Source of the DNA: Gordonia terrae
GTDB taxonomy: Bacteria > Actinomycetota > Actinomycetes > Mycobacteriales > Mycobacteriaceae
Assembly: GCF_001698225.1 (NCBI RefSeq)
Contig: NZ_CP016594.1
Span: forward strand, 3,472,001 to 3,536,000
Direction of reading: 5' to 3'
DNA length: 64,000 nucleotides
Part shown: in pieces, positions 55,863 to 64,000 of the stretch
Layout: each line of letters opens with the position of its first letter
Position numbering within the stretch: position 1 is the stretch's first letter
The notes under the pieces: model-generated
Told to the model about the DNA's origin: nothing
Databases searched by the model: none
Seen by the model: the letters and a program-made list of their open reading frames with translations, nothing else
Position numbers and translations under genes: made by a program

Positions 55863-56603
55863 ATGGCAAAGGCGCAGGTGAGCAAAGAGGTCAAGGCCGA
55901 GAAGAAGAAGGCCCGTAAGGCGGCATCGAAGGAACGGCGCCAACAGCTGTGGCAGGCCTTCCAGATGCAGCGCAAGGAAGACAAACGACTCATCCCCTAC
56001 ATGGTGGGCGTGATCGTCCTGTCGATCGCTGTCTTCACCGCGCTCGGGTTCGTCCTTGGCTCGCCGTGGCTGCTGATCCCGCTCGGCGTGGTGCTGGGCA
56101 TATTGGGTGCGTTCATCCTGTTCGGCCGCCGGGTCCAGAAGAACGTCTACACCAAGGCCGAGGGACAGCCGGGCGCCGCGGGGTGGGCCCTGGGTAACAT
56201 GCGCGGGCAGTGGCGGGTCAAGCAGGCCGTCGCCGGGACGTCTCAGCTCGACGCCGTGCACCGCGTCATCGGCAAGCCGGGTGTGATCCTCGTCGGCGAG
56301 GGCTCGCCCACGCGCATCAAGTCGCTGCTCGGCCAGGAGAAGAAGAAGGTCGCGCGCGTCGTCGGCGACACCCCGATCTACGAGATCATGGTGGGCAACG
56401 ACGACGGTCAGATCCCGCTGTCGAAGCTCGAACGGCATCTCAACAAGCTGCCCAGCAACATCGACCGCAAGCGGATGGAGACCCTCGAGGGTCGGCTGTC
56501 CGCCCTCGGCAGCAAGGCTCCCGGCCCCGGCATGCCGAAGGGGCCGCTCCCCGCGAACGCCAAGATGCGCAGCATGCAACGGACGGCGCGCCGCCGCGGC
56601 TGA
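55863..56603 (+). CDS. DUF4191 membrane protein (Rv2219-like)
   Basis: A 246-residue protein of unknown function, always near lipA in mycolic-acid bacteria. It has a highly charged N-terminus (KEVKAEKKKARKAASKERR), two transmembrane helices (YMVGVIVLSIAVFTALGFVL; WLLIPLGVVLGILGAFILFG) and a cytoplasmic domain with GNMRGQWRVKQAVAGTSQLD, HRVIGKPGVILVGEG and DGQIPLSKLERHLNKLPSNI. Placed as Rv2219. ATG start supported by the -10 box. Confidence 0.92.
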   Translation: MAKAQVSKEVKAEKKKARKAASKERRQQLWQAFQMQRKEDKRLIPYMVGVIVLSIAVFTALGFVLGSPWLLIPLGVVLGILGAFILFGRRVQKNVYTKAEGQPGAAGWALGNMRGQWRVKQAVAGTSQLDAVHRVIGKPGVILVGEGSPTRIKSLLGQEKKKVARVVGDTPIYEIMVGNDDGQIPLSKLERHLNKLPSNIDRKRMETLEGRLSALGSKAPGPGMPKGPLPANAKMRSMQRTARRRG

Positions 56604-56619
56604 CGCTTCCGCCCCACCC

Positions 56620-56682
56620 CGTCGACTGTGCACCGAATTGCGTCGACTGTGCACCCGATTCCGCCGACTGTGCGCCGGGGTG
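56620..56682. repeat. Three 21-base direct repeats after the DUF4191 gene
   Basis: Copies at 56620-56640, 56641-56661 and 56662-56682 share CGTCGACTGTGCACC-like cores (third copy CGCCGACTGTGCGCC). They lie between the stop codon and the terminator hairpin. Confidence 0.9.
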
Positions 56683-56708
56683 AGTTCGACGGGCGACGAC
56701 CTACGACA

Positions 56709-56742
56709 AAACCCACCACCGATTCGATTCGGTGGTGGGTTT
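56709..56742. terminator. Bidirectional terminator between the DUF4191 and RDD genes
   Basis: Stem AAACCCACCACCGA-type left arm (56709-56722) and TCGGTGGTGGGTTT right arm (56729-56742), loop TTCGAT, with A-rich and T-rich flanks on either side. Confidence 0.9.
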
Positions 56743-56777
56743 GTCGATGAGTGGCTCGTGCGGCGGATGGTCCGCCG

Positions 56778-57281
56778 TCAGCGGGTCCGGACGAGCGCGG
56801 TTCCGGTGGCGCGGTCGTGCAGGGCGCGCCCGTTGTAGTCGTTGATCAGCGCCGGCACCAGGAAGATCATCAGCAGCTGACGGAAGAAGGCGCGGACGAT
56901 CCCGACCGCCGCCGGGCTCTGCTCGCCGGCCGCCTCGGCGGTGTTGCGCTCGGAACCGAAATCCACTCGCGCGACCCGCATCCCGATGACGAGTTGGCCC
57001 GGGGTGAACCCGAACAGAGTCACCGCGAAGATGCCCATCACGAACCACACGCCGAGCTGTGTGGTGGCGAGGTGCGGCGAGTAGAACCCGACGAACAGCA
57101 GCGCGAGTCCGGCGGCTATCAGCCAGTCGACGAGCAGACCCGCGACGCGCGGCCAGCCGGTCGCCAGCGACCCGGGCCCGTTCTCCGGGAGGCCCAGATC
57201 TTGCCCTCGGTACTCGTTCTCCACGCCGGACGCGGGACCGATCTGCGGTCCCGACAGCCAGGAACCCGTGACTCGTCCCAT
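56778..57281 (-). CDS. RDD-family membrane protein (Rv2219A-like)
   Basis: A 167-residue protein with an RDD domain: the conserved RVAGLLVDWLIAAGLALLF (first helix, with Arg-Asp), a second helix (QLGVWFVMGIFAVTLFGFTP), the motif TPGQLVIGMRVARVDFG and a third helix near FFRQLLMIFLVPALIND. The soluble N-terminus has GSWLSGPQIGPASG, typical of the mycobacterial Rv2219A group. Function is unknown; some RDD proteins act in ion transport. It stands convergent to the DUF4191 gene and divergent from glnA1, as in M. tuberculosis. Confidence 0.9.
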   Translation of the reverse strand: MGRVTGSWLSGPQIGPASGVENEYRGQDLGLPENGPGSLATGWPRVAGLLVDWLIAAGLALLFVGFYSPHLATTQLGVWFVMGIFAVTLFGFTPGQLVIGMRVARVDFGSERNTAEAAGEQSPAAVGIVRAFFRQLLMIFLVPALINDYNGRALHDRATGTALVRTR

Positions 57282-57604
57282 CGGTGATGACTCCTCTCAC
57301 GCGACCGCGCGACCACCTCGGTCCGCGTCGCCGCCGCACTCGTGAACCATCGTAGTCGCTGGTTGTCGCGACCCGTCCCGCCCATTCGGGCCTGCCGCTA
57401 GGGTTGGGGTGCGCCGAGTGCGTCGCGCCCCGAACACGCTGTGTAGCGAACACCACTGCGCGTGTAACACGGGGGAAACACGGACTTAGCGCATGGGCAA
57501 CTTCGCCTCCATACGGTTGCCGCTGAGATCCGCTGCTGTTTCTCAGTGGCGGATGTGGCGTGTCCCCATACACGGACCACCGATCACGAAGGAGTCACCG
57601 CACG
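57282..57604. other. Regulatory region between the RDD gene and glnA1
   Basis: 323 bases with no credible gene. It holds the four-half-site GlnR box at 57464-57501 and the glnA1 ribosome-binding site (GAAGGAG at 57589-57595). A GTAGCGAACA motif at 57443-57452 may be a further degenerate half-site. Confidence 0.6.
57464..57501 (+). promoter_or_regulatory. GlnR box upstream of glnA1
   Basis: GTAAC-n6-GAAAC-n6-TTAGC-n6-GCAAC. The first pair matches the actinobacterial GlnR half-sites gTnAC-n6-GaAAC exactly; the second pair keeps the 11-base spacing with 3/5 and 4/5 matches. It lies about 105-140 bases before the glnA1 start. GlnR is known to control glnA in this order. Confidence 0.78.
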
Positions 57605-59038
57605 GTGTACAGCAGTAAAGAAGAACTACTCGAGGGCATCAAGAAGGAAGGTGTCGAGTACGTCGACATCCGATTCTGCGACCTGCCCGGTGTCATGCAG
57701 CACTTCTCGATCCCCGCGTCGGCCTTCGACGAGGACGTCTTCGAGGAGGGTCTGGCATTCGACGGCTCGTCGGTGCGTGGCTTCCAGTCGATCAACGAGT
57801 CGGACATGATGCTGCTGCCCGACCCGGCCACCGCGCGGATCGATCCGTTCCGCAAGGCCAAGACGATGAACCTCAGCTTCTTCGTCCACGACCCGTTCAC
57901 GCGCGAGGCCTACAGCCGCGACCCGCGCAACGTCGCCCGCAAGGCCGAGGACTACCTCGCCTCGACCGGCGTCGCCGACACCTGCTTCTTCGGCGCCGAG
58001 GCCGAGTTCTACATCTTCGACTCGGTGTCCTTCGGCTCCGAGATGAACGGCACCTTCTACGAGGTCGAGTCCGAGTCCGGCTGGTGGAACACCGCCTCGC
58101 CGACCGACCCGGACGGCAGCCCGAACCTCGGCTACAAGGTCCGCCCGAAGGGTGGCTACTTCCCCGTCGCACCGTACGACCACTACGTCGACCTGCGCGA
58201 CGAGATGTCGACTAACCTGACCAACTCGGGCTTCGAGCTCGAGCGCGGCCACCACGAGGTCGGCACCGCGGGCCAGGCCGAGATCAACTACAAGTTCAAC
58301 ACGCTGCTCCACGCAGCCGATGACGTGCAGCTGTTCAAGTACATCATCAAGAACACCGCGTGGCAGAACGGCAAGTCGGTCACCTTCATGCCGAAGCCGC
58401 TCTTCGGTGACAACGGCTCGGGCATGCACGCCCACCAGTCCCTGTGGAAGGACGGCAAGCCGCTGTTCCACGACGAGGCCGGCTACGCGGGCCTGTCGGA
58501 CCTGGCGCGCTACTACATCGGCGGCATCCTGCACCACGCGCCGTCGCTGCTGGCCTTCACCAACCCGACGGTCAACTCCTACAAGCGTCTGGTGCCGGGC
58601 TACGAGGCCCCGATCAACCTGGTCTACAGCCAGCGCAACCGGTCGGCCTGCGTGCGTATCCCGATCACCGGCAACAACCCGAAGGCCAAGCGCCTCGAGT
58701 TCCGTTGCCCGGACAGCTCGGGCAACCCGTACCTGGCGTTCGCCGCGATGATGATGGCCGGCCTGGACGGCATCAAGAACAAGATCGAGCCGCACGAGCC
58801 CGTCGACAAGGACCTCTACGAGCTCCCGCCGGAGGAGGCGAAGAGCATCCCGCAGGCTCCGACCTCGCTGGCCGCGGTCATCGACCGCCTCGAAGAGGAT
58901 CACGAATACCTCACCGCCGGTGGCGTGTTCACCGAGGACCTCATCGAGACCTGGATCGCGCTCAAGCGCGAGAACGAGATCGAGCCGGTGCAGATCCGTC
59001 CGCACCCGTACGAGTTCTCGCTGTACTACGACTGCTGA
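57605..59038 (+). CDS. glnA1: Glutamine synthetase, type I
   Basis: Makes glutamine from glutamate, ammonia and ATP. The 477-residue GSI-beta enzyme has [39 protein letters not shown], the ATP-site [11 protein letters not shown] and the adenylylation loop LYELPPEE with Tyr405 as the modified residue. It is the Rv2220 homologue; GlnE, encoded at the window's right end, is its adenylyltransferase. The GTG at 57605 (VYSSKEELL) follows GAAGGAG by 9 bases; a longer in-frame ATG lies upstream without support. A GlnR box upstream and a terminator downstream make it a monocistronic nitrogen-controlled gene. Confidence 0.97.
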   Translation: MYSSKEELLEGIKKEGVEYVDIRFCDLPGVMQHFSIPASAFDEDVFEEGLAFDGSSVRGFQSINESDMMLLPDPATARIDPFRKAKTMNLSFFVHDPFTREAYSRDPRNVARKAEDYLASTGVADTCFFGAEAEFYIFDSVSFGSEMNGTFYEVESESGWWNTASPTDPDGSPNLGYKVRPKGGYFPVAPYDHYVDLRDEMSTNLTNSGFELERGHHEVGTAGQAEINYKFNTLLHAADDVQLFKYIIKNTAWQNGKSVTFMPKPLFGDNGSGMHAHQSLWKDGKPLFHDEAGYAGLSDLARYYIGGILHHAPSLLAFTNPTVNSYKRLVPGYEAPINLVYSQRNRSACVRIPITGNNPKAKRLEFRCPDSSGNPYLAFAAMMMAGLDGIKNKIEPHEPVDKDLYELPPEEAKSIPQAPTSLAAVIDRLEEDHEYLTAGGVFTEDLIETWIALKRENEIEPVQIRPHPYEFSLYYDC

Positions 59039-59056
59039 GCCACGCTCCAGCCGACT

Positions 59057-59097
59057 CGGCCCGCTCCGCGATCGTTCTCCGATCGCCGAGCGGGCCG
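59057..59097 (+). terminator. Rho-independent terminator of glnA1
   Basis: Stem CGGCCCGCTC (59057-59066) / GAGCGGGCCG (59088-59097), with an inner CGATCG self-complementary segment, followed by TTTCGTT. Confidence 0.88.
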
Positions 59098-59165
59098 TTT
59101 CGTTGCCGGGCTACCAGCACGCAATCCGCGCGAGGCGCCCTACCCGCCCGTCCCATCGTGCGACG

Positions 59166-59432
59166 ATGAGCCGCATGGGCACACTCCTGACGTCCGACGA
59201 GTTCGAGATCCGGCTGCTGTTCGCGGAGTCCGTCCCGGAGGTGATGCAGTTCGTCCGCGACATGGTCCGGCAACGCGAACCGATCGCCCTCGAACTGGAG
59301 GGGTCCGCGCACATCGTGAACCTCGCCAACGTCCGGCACTTCTCGCTGGTCGACCACACGGCCGACGACGAGACGCTGGACTCCGACGAGCGCACCACGG
59401 TCGTGCTGTCCATCGCCGAGGCCAGAGAGTAG
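59166..59432 (+). CDS. Hypothetical small protein downstream of glnA1
   Basis: An 88-residue protein beginning MSRMGTLLTSDEFEIRLLF. It has an alternating strand-helix pattern: VPEVMQFVRDMVRQREPIAL, then HIVNLANVRHFSLVDHTAD and a short acidic end TTVVLSIAEARE. No known domain recognised. The second Met (59175) is an alternative start. It stands alone after the glnA1 terminator and converges with the alcohol dehydrogenase gene; M. tuberculosis has no gene here that I recall. Confidence 0.6.
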   Translation: MSRMGTLLTSDEFEIRLLFAESVPEVMQFVRDMVRQREPIALELEGSAHIVNLANVRHFSLVDHTADDETLDSDERTTVVLSIAEARE

Positions 59433-59478
59433 CGACGCCACGCAGATCGGGGCGTACGTCGCCGTGAGGGGGCGTCCC

Positions 59479-60537
59479 TCAGTCGCCGGCGGCGATGATC
59501 ACCTTGAGCGCGTGCTCGTCGGCAGCGTTGCCGAACGTGTCGTACGCTTCGTCGAATTGATCGAACGTGAACCGGTGGGTGATGAACTTCTCCGGGGCGA
59601 TGTCGCCGCGTTCGATGCTCTCCAGGAGTTCGGGCGCCGTGGTGGCATTGACCAGGCCCGTGGTGATCGTGAGGTTGTTGATCCAGTCCCGCTCGATCGG
59701 GAACGTCACGCTCTCGCCGTGCACGCCCACGTTGGCGACGTGACCGCCGGGACGCACCGAGTCGAGCGCGACGCCGAACGTCGCGGGTACTCCGACAGCT
59801 TCGATCGCGACGTCCACACCGAGTCCGCCCCGGCTGAGTTCTCGGAGCTGGGCGACGACGTCGCCGCCGGCATTCACGTCGATGGTGTCGGTCGCGCCGA
59901 ACTCCCGGGACTGCTCGAGCCGGAACTTGTTGCCGTCCACGGCGATCACCTTGGAGGCACCGGCGGCCGAGGCCGTCATCACGGCGGCCAGACCCACCGG
60001 CCCCACCCCGACGACGGCGACGACGTCGCCCTCCGCGACCGCGCCGTAGAGCACCCCGATCTCGTAACCCGTCGGCAGGATGTCACTGAGCATCGTCCCC
60101 TGCTCCGGCGTCACCTTCTCCGGAAGCGGGATGAGTCCGTTGTCGGCGAACGGAACCCGGACGAATTCGGCCTGCGTCCCGTCGATGAGGTGGCCGAAGA
60201 TCCAGCCGATGCCACCCACCGTCTGGCAATGCGACGTCAGACCCGCTCGGCAGAACTCGCACGTACCGCACTTGCTCACGCACGACACGATCACGCGATC
60301 CCCGACCCGAACCCGTTCGCAGCCCGGACCGACCTCGGTGACCACGCCGACGCCTTCGTGACCGAGAATCCGACCCGGCGTGACCGCCGGTACGTCGCCC
60401 TTGAGTATGTGCAGATCCGTCCCGCAGATGGTGGTCACCTCCATCCGGACGATCGCATCCGTCGGTTCCTGCAGAACAGGATTCGGAACGTCCTCCCAGG
60501 ATTTGCGGCCGGGACCGTGATACACGAGAGCTTTCAT
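59479..60537 (-). CDS. Zinc-dependent alcohol dehydrogenase
   Basis: A 352-residue medium-chain zinc dehydrogenase. Catalytic-zinc residues: Cys in TICGTDLHILKGD and GHEGVGVV; structural-zinc cysteines in CVSKCGTCEFCRAG-like segment; the nucleotide fold shows VVGVGPVGLAAVMTASAAGA. DGNKFRLEQS after the third strand suggests NAD rather than NADP. Substrate class unknown; similar proteins act on secondary or branched alcohols. It is an insertion between glnA1 and glnE relative to M. tuberculosis. ATG start. Confidence 0.9.
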   Translation of the reverse strand: MKALVYHGPGRKSWEDVPNPVLQEPTDAIVRMEVTTICGTDLHILKGDVPAVTPGRILGHEGVGVVTEVGPGCERVRVGDRVIVSCVSKCGTCEFCRAGLTSHCQTVGGIGWIFGHLIDGTQAEFVRVPFADNGLIPLPEKVTPEQGTMLSDILPTGYEIGVLYGAVAEGDVVAVVGVGPVGLAAVMTASAAGASKVIAVDGNKFRLEQSREFGATDTIDVNAGGDVVAQLRELSRGGLGVDVAIEAVGVPATFGVALDSVRPGGHVANVGVHGESVTFPIERDWINNLTITTGLVNATTAPELLESIERGDIAPEKFITHRFTFDQFDEAYDTFGNAADEHALKVIIAAGD

Positions 60538-60758
60538 CGACGACTCCTCACGTCTGCGGGTCTCGCCCGCAGCGTAAGCACGGACCGGTGAGCGGTTCGT
60601 CTCAGATTGAGACGCCCCGGCTCCCTTGTCGAGAGACCGTCCACCTCGTCACCCGGCCACCGCCCGATCCCGCAATTCGTGGACCAGGAGGCCGGGGCGG
60701 TCTGTGATCCGTACCACTTTCGGGACTTGTTACCCTGCCGACTCACCAGGTACGACCG
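60538..60758. other. Divergent spacer between the alcohol dehydrogenase and the 61-residue protein
   Basis: About 220 bases holding promoters in both directions. No hairpin or repeat seen. Confidence 0.35.
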
Positions 60759-60764
60759 TAGTTT
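60759..60764 (+). promoter_or_regulatory. -10 box of the 61-residue protein gene
   Basis: TAGTTT, 6 nt before ATG 60771 (leaderless pattern). Confidence 0.5.
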
Positions 60765-60770
60765 GGACGA

Positions 60771-60956
60771 ATGACCCGCGATGTATATGTCGAAGACCTC
60801 GTACCCGGCGACCGGATCAGCCTCGAAGGCACTCCTCGCGTCGTTCGCACCACCAGCCGACTCGACGGCAATCAGCTACGGATCGAGCTCGTGAAGGGTC
60901 ATGACGACCTGAGCGAGGTCGTGCTGGACCGGACGGTCAAGCTGCAGGTCAACTGA
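60771..60956 (+). CDS. Small SH3-like protein, uncharacterised
   Basis: A 61-residue protein. The sequence is beta-rich: DVYVEDLVPGDRISLEGTPR, then VVRTTSRLDGNQLRIELV and LDRTVKLQVN, the pattern of a small SH3-like barrel such as the N-terminal part of elongation factor P. That is a fold-level impression only. The ATG lies 6 bases after a TAGTTT box, which argues that it is a real gene. Convergent with the heme oxygenase gene. Confidence 0.62.
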   Translation: MTRDVYVEDLVPGDRISLEGTPRVVRTTSRLDGNQLRIELVKGHDDLSEVVLDRTVKLQVN

Positions 60957-60999
60957 GCCGGAGCTCGCCAGATCCCGACCGCGCGGACGGACCTATGGG

Positions 61000-61683
61000 T
61001 CAGGCCGCCCGGGCGCCGTCGAGTTCGCCGAACACCGCTTGGTTGTGATCGAATGCCGCGATCGCCTCGTCGACGAGGCGATCGATTCCGTCCGCGTCGA
61101 GGGGTAGTGCGTCGAGCCGTGCCCGGTAGGCGTCCTTGTAGCGCTTGAGCTTGTCGATCTCGTCGAACGAGTAGAAGCTCAGTGCCGCGTCGTCGACGCC
61201 GTAGTGCTCCCGCATGCGGTGGGCCACCACCTGACCGCCGCTGAGGTCGCCGAGATAGCGCGTGTAGTGGTGGGCCACATACCGCGCCGGGTCGGTGCGG
61301 GTGGACTCGATCGCGGCCACATACCGCGCCACCGCGGGCAACGGCGTCGTGTCGGACGGGTCGATGCCGAAGGACGCGAGATCGGCACCGAGTCGTTGCA
61401 GGCGCAGCAATCTCGGGTCGAGCACGGCATCGGCGACGGGATCTCCCGCCAGGTCGGCTCCGACACGTTCGAGGGCCTCGTAGACGAAGTAGAGCTGGAT
61501 CGCGAGGCGCTGGTACTCGCCGGTGTCCAGCCGGCCCGACATCAGGTCGTCGATGAACGGAGCGTGTTCGGCGCGCTCGTGCGCCACCGCGGTCGCCGAC
61601 CGCAATCGCTCGGAGATACTCCGACGCTCCGGCGCACTCGGGCGGTCGGCGTCCTGGGGCCCGGCGTTCTGCAGATCCGTCAT
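61000..61683 (-). CDS. hmuO: Heme oxygenase (biliverdin-forming type)
   Basis: Cleaves heme to biliverdin, CO and iron, for iron acquisition. The 227-residue all-helical protein has the proximal His region TAVAHERAEHAPFI, the distal-helix motif YLGDLSGGQVVAHRM and YSFDEIDKLKRYKDAYRARL, as in HmuO of Corynebacterium. The ATG overlaps the stop of the upstream EEP gene by four bases, so the two are co-translated. No iron-box upstream is visible, since the promoter lies before the EEP gene. Not part of the mycobacterial order here. Confidence 0.93.
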   Translation of the reverse strand: MTDLQNAGPQDADRPSAPERRSISERLRSATAVAHERAEHAPFIDDLMSGRLDTGEYQRLAIQLYFVYEALERVGADLAGDPVADAVLDPRLLRLQRLGADLASFGIDPSDTTPLPAVARYVAAIESTRTDPARYVAHHYTRYLGDLSGGQVVAHRMREHYGVDDAALSFYSFDEIDKLKRYKDAYRARLDALPLDADGIDRLVDEAIAAFDHNQAVFGELDGARAA

Positions 61684-62630
61684 GATGCCACCAGTGATAC
61701 CACCAGAGTCCGGTGATCGGAACCCGGCAGGTAGTGGGTGTCCATCGACGTCGCCACGAAGCCGCGCAGGATGACGCGGTCGATGGCGACCAGCGGCCGG
61801 TTACCGATCTGCTTGTCGGTGGGATAGCTGGGCAGGAACCCGGCACCCGCCACATCGGTGCCGTCGACGAGCCCGTTGGTCAACAGACTGCGGTATTTCG
61901 CGTGATTCCACGTGGAGTTGTAGTCCCCGATCGCGATCACCCGGCCTGGCGGGAGCTGCTCGAAATGCTCGGCGAGGGTGTCCATGTCGGCGAGCCAGTC
62001 CCAGTTGCGGCCCCACAACGGTGCGGCCGGATGGATGGCCAGCACCTGGGTGCCCGCCGCCCCCGGCAGGTCGGTCCGGGCCTGCAGGTTGTGCAGCACG
62101 GTCCCCGGGATGTTGTAGCGCTCGTCGAGCGGCATCTTGCTGAACATCGCGGTACCGGCCGCGTAGCTGTACGGGATCGCGAACTCGTGCGGCAGCGCGC
62201 GCCCGATCTCGCTGCGCCGCAGGCGTTCCAGCGCCTCGGGGGTGACCTCCTGCAGGGACACGAGGTCGGGATCGGCGTCGGCCACGATCTTCTCGAGCGC
62301 AGCGATGTCACCACCGCCGAAGAGCAGGTTCGCCGAGACCACGGTGAACCGCTTGCCGGCGGGCGCGGCCTCGGCGACGACGAGAGGCACCTGGGTGTAG
62401 GCCAGAGCGCCGGCCGCCACGACGGCGAGCGCCAGCATGAACCAGCGTCGCAGAACCCCGAAGACGATGATCGCGATCAACCCCGGGATGAGCGCGAACT
62501 GGACCGCGCTCGTGAGGTACAGCGTGACGTCACCGCGTGACGGGTAGTAGTGCAGGAACACACCCAGCACCACACCGGCGAGCATCGCCCACCCCAGGAC
62601 GTACGCAGCCGCCCACAGAAATCTCGTCAT
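61680..62630 (-). CDS. Membrane-anchored endonuclease/exonuclease/phosphatase (EEP) protein
   Basis: A 316-residue protein with three N-terminal transmembrane helices (residues about 4-26, 36-56, 62-80) and an extracytoplasmic EEP domain: VVSANLLFGGGD, DLVSLQEVTPEALE, AIHPAAPLWG, VIAIGDYNSTWNHA and PGSDHRTLVVSL (catalytic His near the end). Homologues are annotated as nucleases or phospholipid/inositol phosphatases. The substrate is not known. GGGGGAG precedes the ATG. The four-base overlap with heme oxygenase suggests a joint role, perhaps heme or DNA scavenging, which is speculative. Confidence 0.85.
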   Translation of the reverse strand: MTRFLWAAAYVLGWAMLAGVVLGVFLHYYPSRGDVTLYLTSAVQFALIPGLIAIIVFGVLRRWFMLALAVVAAGALAYTQVPLVVAEAAPAGKRFTVVSANLLFGGGDIAALEKIVADADPDLVSLQEVTPEALERLRRSEIGRALPHEFAIPYSYAAGTAMFSKMPLDERYNIPGTVLHNLQARTDLPGAAGTQVLAIHPAAPLWGRNWDWLADMDTLAEHFEQLPPGRVIAIGDYNSTWNHAKYRSLLTNGLVDGTDVAGAGFLPSYPTDKQIGNRPLVAIDRVILRGFVATSMDTHYLPGSDHRTLVVSLVAS

Positions 62631-62705
62631 CGCTCCCCCATGTGACCCGGTGTTCCCCCGCCGGATTCATCTGTGCCCTCGGGCCTCGTCTGTACCGCCG
62701 GTGTG

Positions 62706-64000
62706 TCAGGCCCCGAAGACCTTCAGCACCACGGCCTTCGCTCGACGCGTCACCCGGAGATAGTTCTCCAGGAACTCGTTGGCCTGATCCTCCGGCCACC
62801 CCGCGGCGAACGCGATCTGGCGCAGTTGCGCGCCCGGTCCGGGCAGCTGGTCGATCGGTTTGCCGCGGACCAGGACCAGCGCATTGCGCGCCTTCGTCGC
62901 GGTCGTCCAGGCGTCCTTCAGCAGCGTGACGTCGTTCTCCGACAGCAACTCCGCGGCGCCGATGGCATCCAGCGAGTCGAGCGTCGACGTGTTGTGCAGG
63001 CTGCGGTAGCGGTGCGCGTACTTGAGCTGGAGCAGTTGCACCGTCCACTCGATGTCGGCGAGGCCGCCGCGACCGAGTTTGGTGTGGGTGGCCGGATCGG
63101 CACCGCGCGGCAGGCGTTCGGCATCGACCCGGGCCTTGATCCGGCGGATCTCCTTCACGGCGTCGTTGCTGACCCCACCGGCCGGGTACCGCACATGATC
63201 GATCATGTGCAGGAAGTCGATGCCGAGGGCTTCGTCGCCGGCGACCTGGTGCGCGCGCAGCAGGGCCTGGACCTCCCACGGTTGCGCCCATTGCGCGTAG
63301 TAGGCGGCATAGGACGCCAGGGTCCGCACGATGGGGCCGTTCCGGCCCTCCGGGCGCAATCCGGTGTCGACCTCCAGCGGCGGGTCCGCGCTGGGGCTGC
63401 CCAGCATCGACCGCACGTTCTCGGCGATCGTCTGCGCCCACTTGAGCGCCTCGGACTCCTCGGCGGCCCGGTCGGGCTGACACACGAACATCACGTCGGC
63501 ATCCGAGCCGTAGCCGAGTTCGCCGCCGCCGAGCCGACCCATTCCGATCACCGCGATTCGGGCCGGCGCACGGCTCCCCCGCTCGCGCTCGGAGATGTTG
63601 ATCGCCACGGTCAGCGCGGCATTCAGCACCGCCGCCCACACACCGGACAGCGCCTTGCAGACGGCCGGCACGTCCAGCAGCCCCAGGACGTCGGCGGACG
63701 CGATGCGTACCAACTCCGCACGCCGATGCGAACGCGCAACGGCCACGGCTCGTTTCATGTCCTGCTGGCGAACGGTCGACGCGATGAGCCCCTTGGCCAC
63801 GTCCTCGGGCCGGACGTTGCACAGCTTGGGACCGTCCGGTCCGTCGGAGTACTGGTGGATCACCTCGGGTGAGCGCATCAGCATGTTCGCGATGTACTCC
63901 GACGTCCCGAGGACCTTCATCAGCCGCGCCGCGACGACGCCGTCGTCGCGCAACAGACGCAGGAACCAGTCGGTGTCCTCCATGACATCGCAGAGGCGGC
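62706..64000 (-). CDS. glnE: Glutamine synthetase adenylyltransferase/deadenylase, 3' part
   Basis: Bifunctional regulator that adenylylates GlnA1 on its loop tyrosine when glutamine is abundant and removes the group when it is scarce. The window holds the C-terminal 431 codons or so; the frame is open to the edge ([19 protein letters not shown]), so the N-terminus lies outside. Present are the second nucleotidyltransferase domain with [14 protein letters not shown] and the acidic residues [11 protein letters not shown], and the conserved [19 protein letters not shown]. Same order as Rv2220-Rv2221c, with four extra genes between. Confidence 0.95.
   Translation of the reverse strand, partial: RLCDVMEDTDWFLRLLRDDGVVAARLMKVLGTSEYIANMLMRSPEVIHQYSDGPDGPKLCNVRPEDVAKGLIASTVRQQDMKRAVAVARSHRRAELVRIASADVLGLLDVPAVCKALSGVWAAVLNAALTVAINISERERGSRAPARIAVIGMGRLGGGELGYGSDADVMFVCQPDRAAEESEALKWAQTIAENVRSMLGSPSADPPLEVDTGLRPEGRNGPIVRTLASYAAYYAQWAQPWEVQALLRAHQVAGDEALGIDFLHMIDHVRYPAGGVSNDAVKEIRRIKARVDAERLPRGADPATHTKLGRGGLADIEWTVQLLQLKYAHRYRSLHNTSTLDSLDAIGAAELLSENDVTLLKDAWTTATKARNALVLVRGKPIDQLPGPGAQLRQIAFAAGWPEDQANEFLENYLRVTRRAKAVVLKVFGA

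Noticed and set aside
56210..56683. Frame ending in VDCAP heptads over the DUF4191 gene
   Set aside because: It runs in another frame of a well-supported gene; the heptads come from the non-coding 21-base repeats. Kept only as a repeat observation.

Overview
This is a 64 kb stretch of high-GC chromosome from a mycolic-acid actinobacterium. The gene order follows the Mycobacterium tuberculosis segment Rv2169c to Rv2221c almost gene for gene (a comparison made from memory), but several mycobacterial genes are missing and several others are inserted. I think Gordonia or a close relative is most likely. The genus is an inference; the order Mycobacteriales is well supported by lppM, mptA, pknL, pimB', ripC, the qcr/cta genes, adoK and cobT/cobS in this order.

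Layout. 0-5 kb: DUF3040 membrane protein, HEPN-domain protein, GNAT acetyltransferase coupled to a phytoene-desaturase-like oxidoreductase, LppM. 5-16 kb: envelope glycolipid and aromatic genes (metF-like, idsA-type prenyl synthase, mptA, an Rv2175c-like DNA-binding protein, pknL, aroG, RNase AS, a GT87 mannosyltransferase fused to a Nudix domain, a PlsC-type acyltransferase, a ROK kinase). 16-25.4 kb: a small operon of two START-like proteins and an ArsA-like ATPase, fadD15, pimB', a lipoprotein metallopeptidase, and two NlpC/P60 hydrolases, the second under a c-di-AMP riboswitch. 25.7-30 kb: a Cys-rich mini-protein, a DEDDh exonuclease/GIY-YIG protein, a stand-alone Lrp ligand-binding domain, trpD. 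30-38 kb: the respiratory bc1-aa3 supercomplex (ctaE-qcrCAB, then ctaF and ctaC on the opposite strand) flanking a PAP2-DAG-kinase fusion. 38-44 kb: asnB, a guanidine-III riboswitch with a gdx exporter, adoK, an A-type Fe-S carrier, glycerate kinase. 44-47 kb: a DUF3043 protein and cobalamin late steps (CobU-CobT fusion, CobS). 47-56.6 kb: ilvE, gcvT, leucyl aminopeptidase, and lipoylated E2 with lipB/lipA. 56.7-64 kb: an RDD protein, glnA1 behind a GlnR-type box, a zinc alcohol dehydrogenase, a heme oxygenase operon, and the 3' part of glnE.

The genes act together in four themes: envelope building (prenyl carrier, LM/LAM and PIM mannosyltransferases, peptidoglycan hydrolases), respiration (cytochromes bcc and aa3), lipoate metabolism (dlaT, lipB, lipA, gcvT), and nitrogen metabolism (asnB, glnA1, glnE, guanidinium export).

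Regulation visible in the sequence: many genes have a TANNNT -10 box 6-8 nt before an ATG/GTG, the arrangement of leaderless transcripts. Two riboswitches, one GlnR-type site and several strong hairpin terminators can be read by eye. No rRNA, tRNA, CRISPR array, insertion sequence or prophage was found. I see no wholly new multi-gene system. The most interesting items are the two riboswitches, the three domain fusions, the repeat that has entered the idsA reading frame, and the conserved ATPase with a P-loop lacking its lysine.
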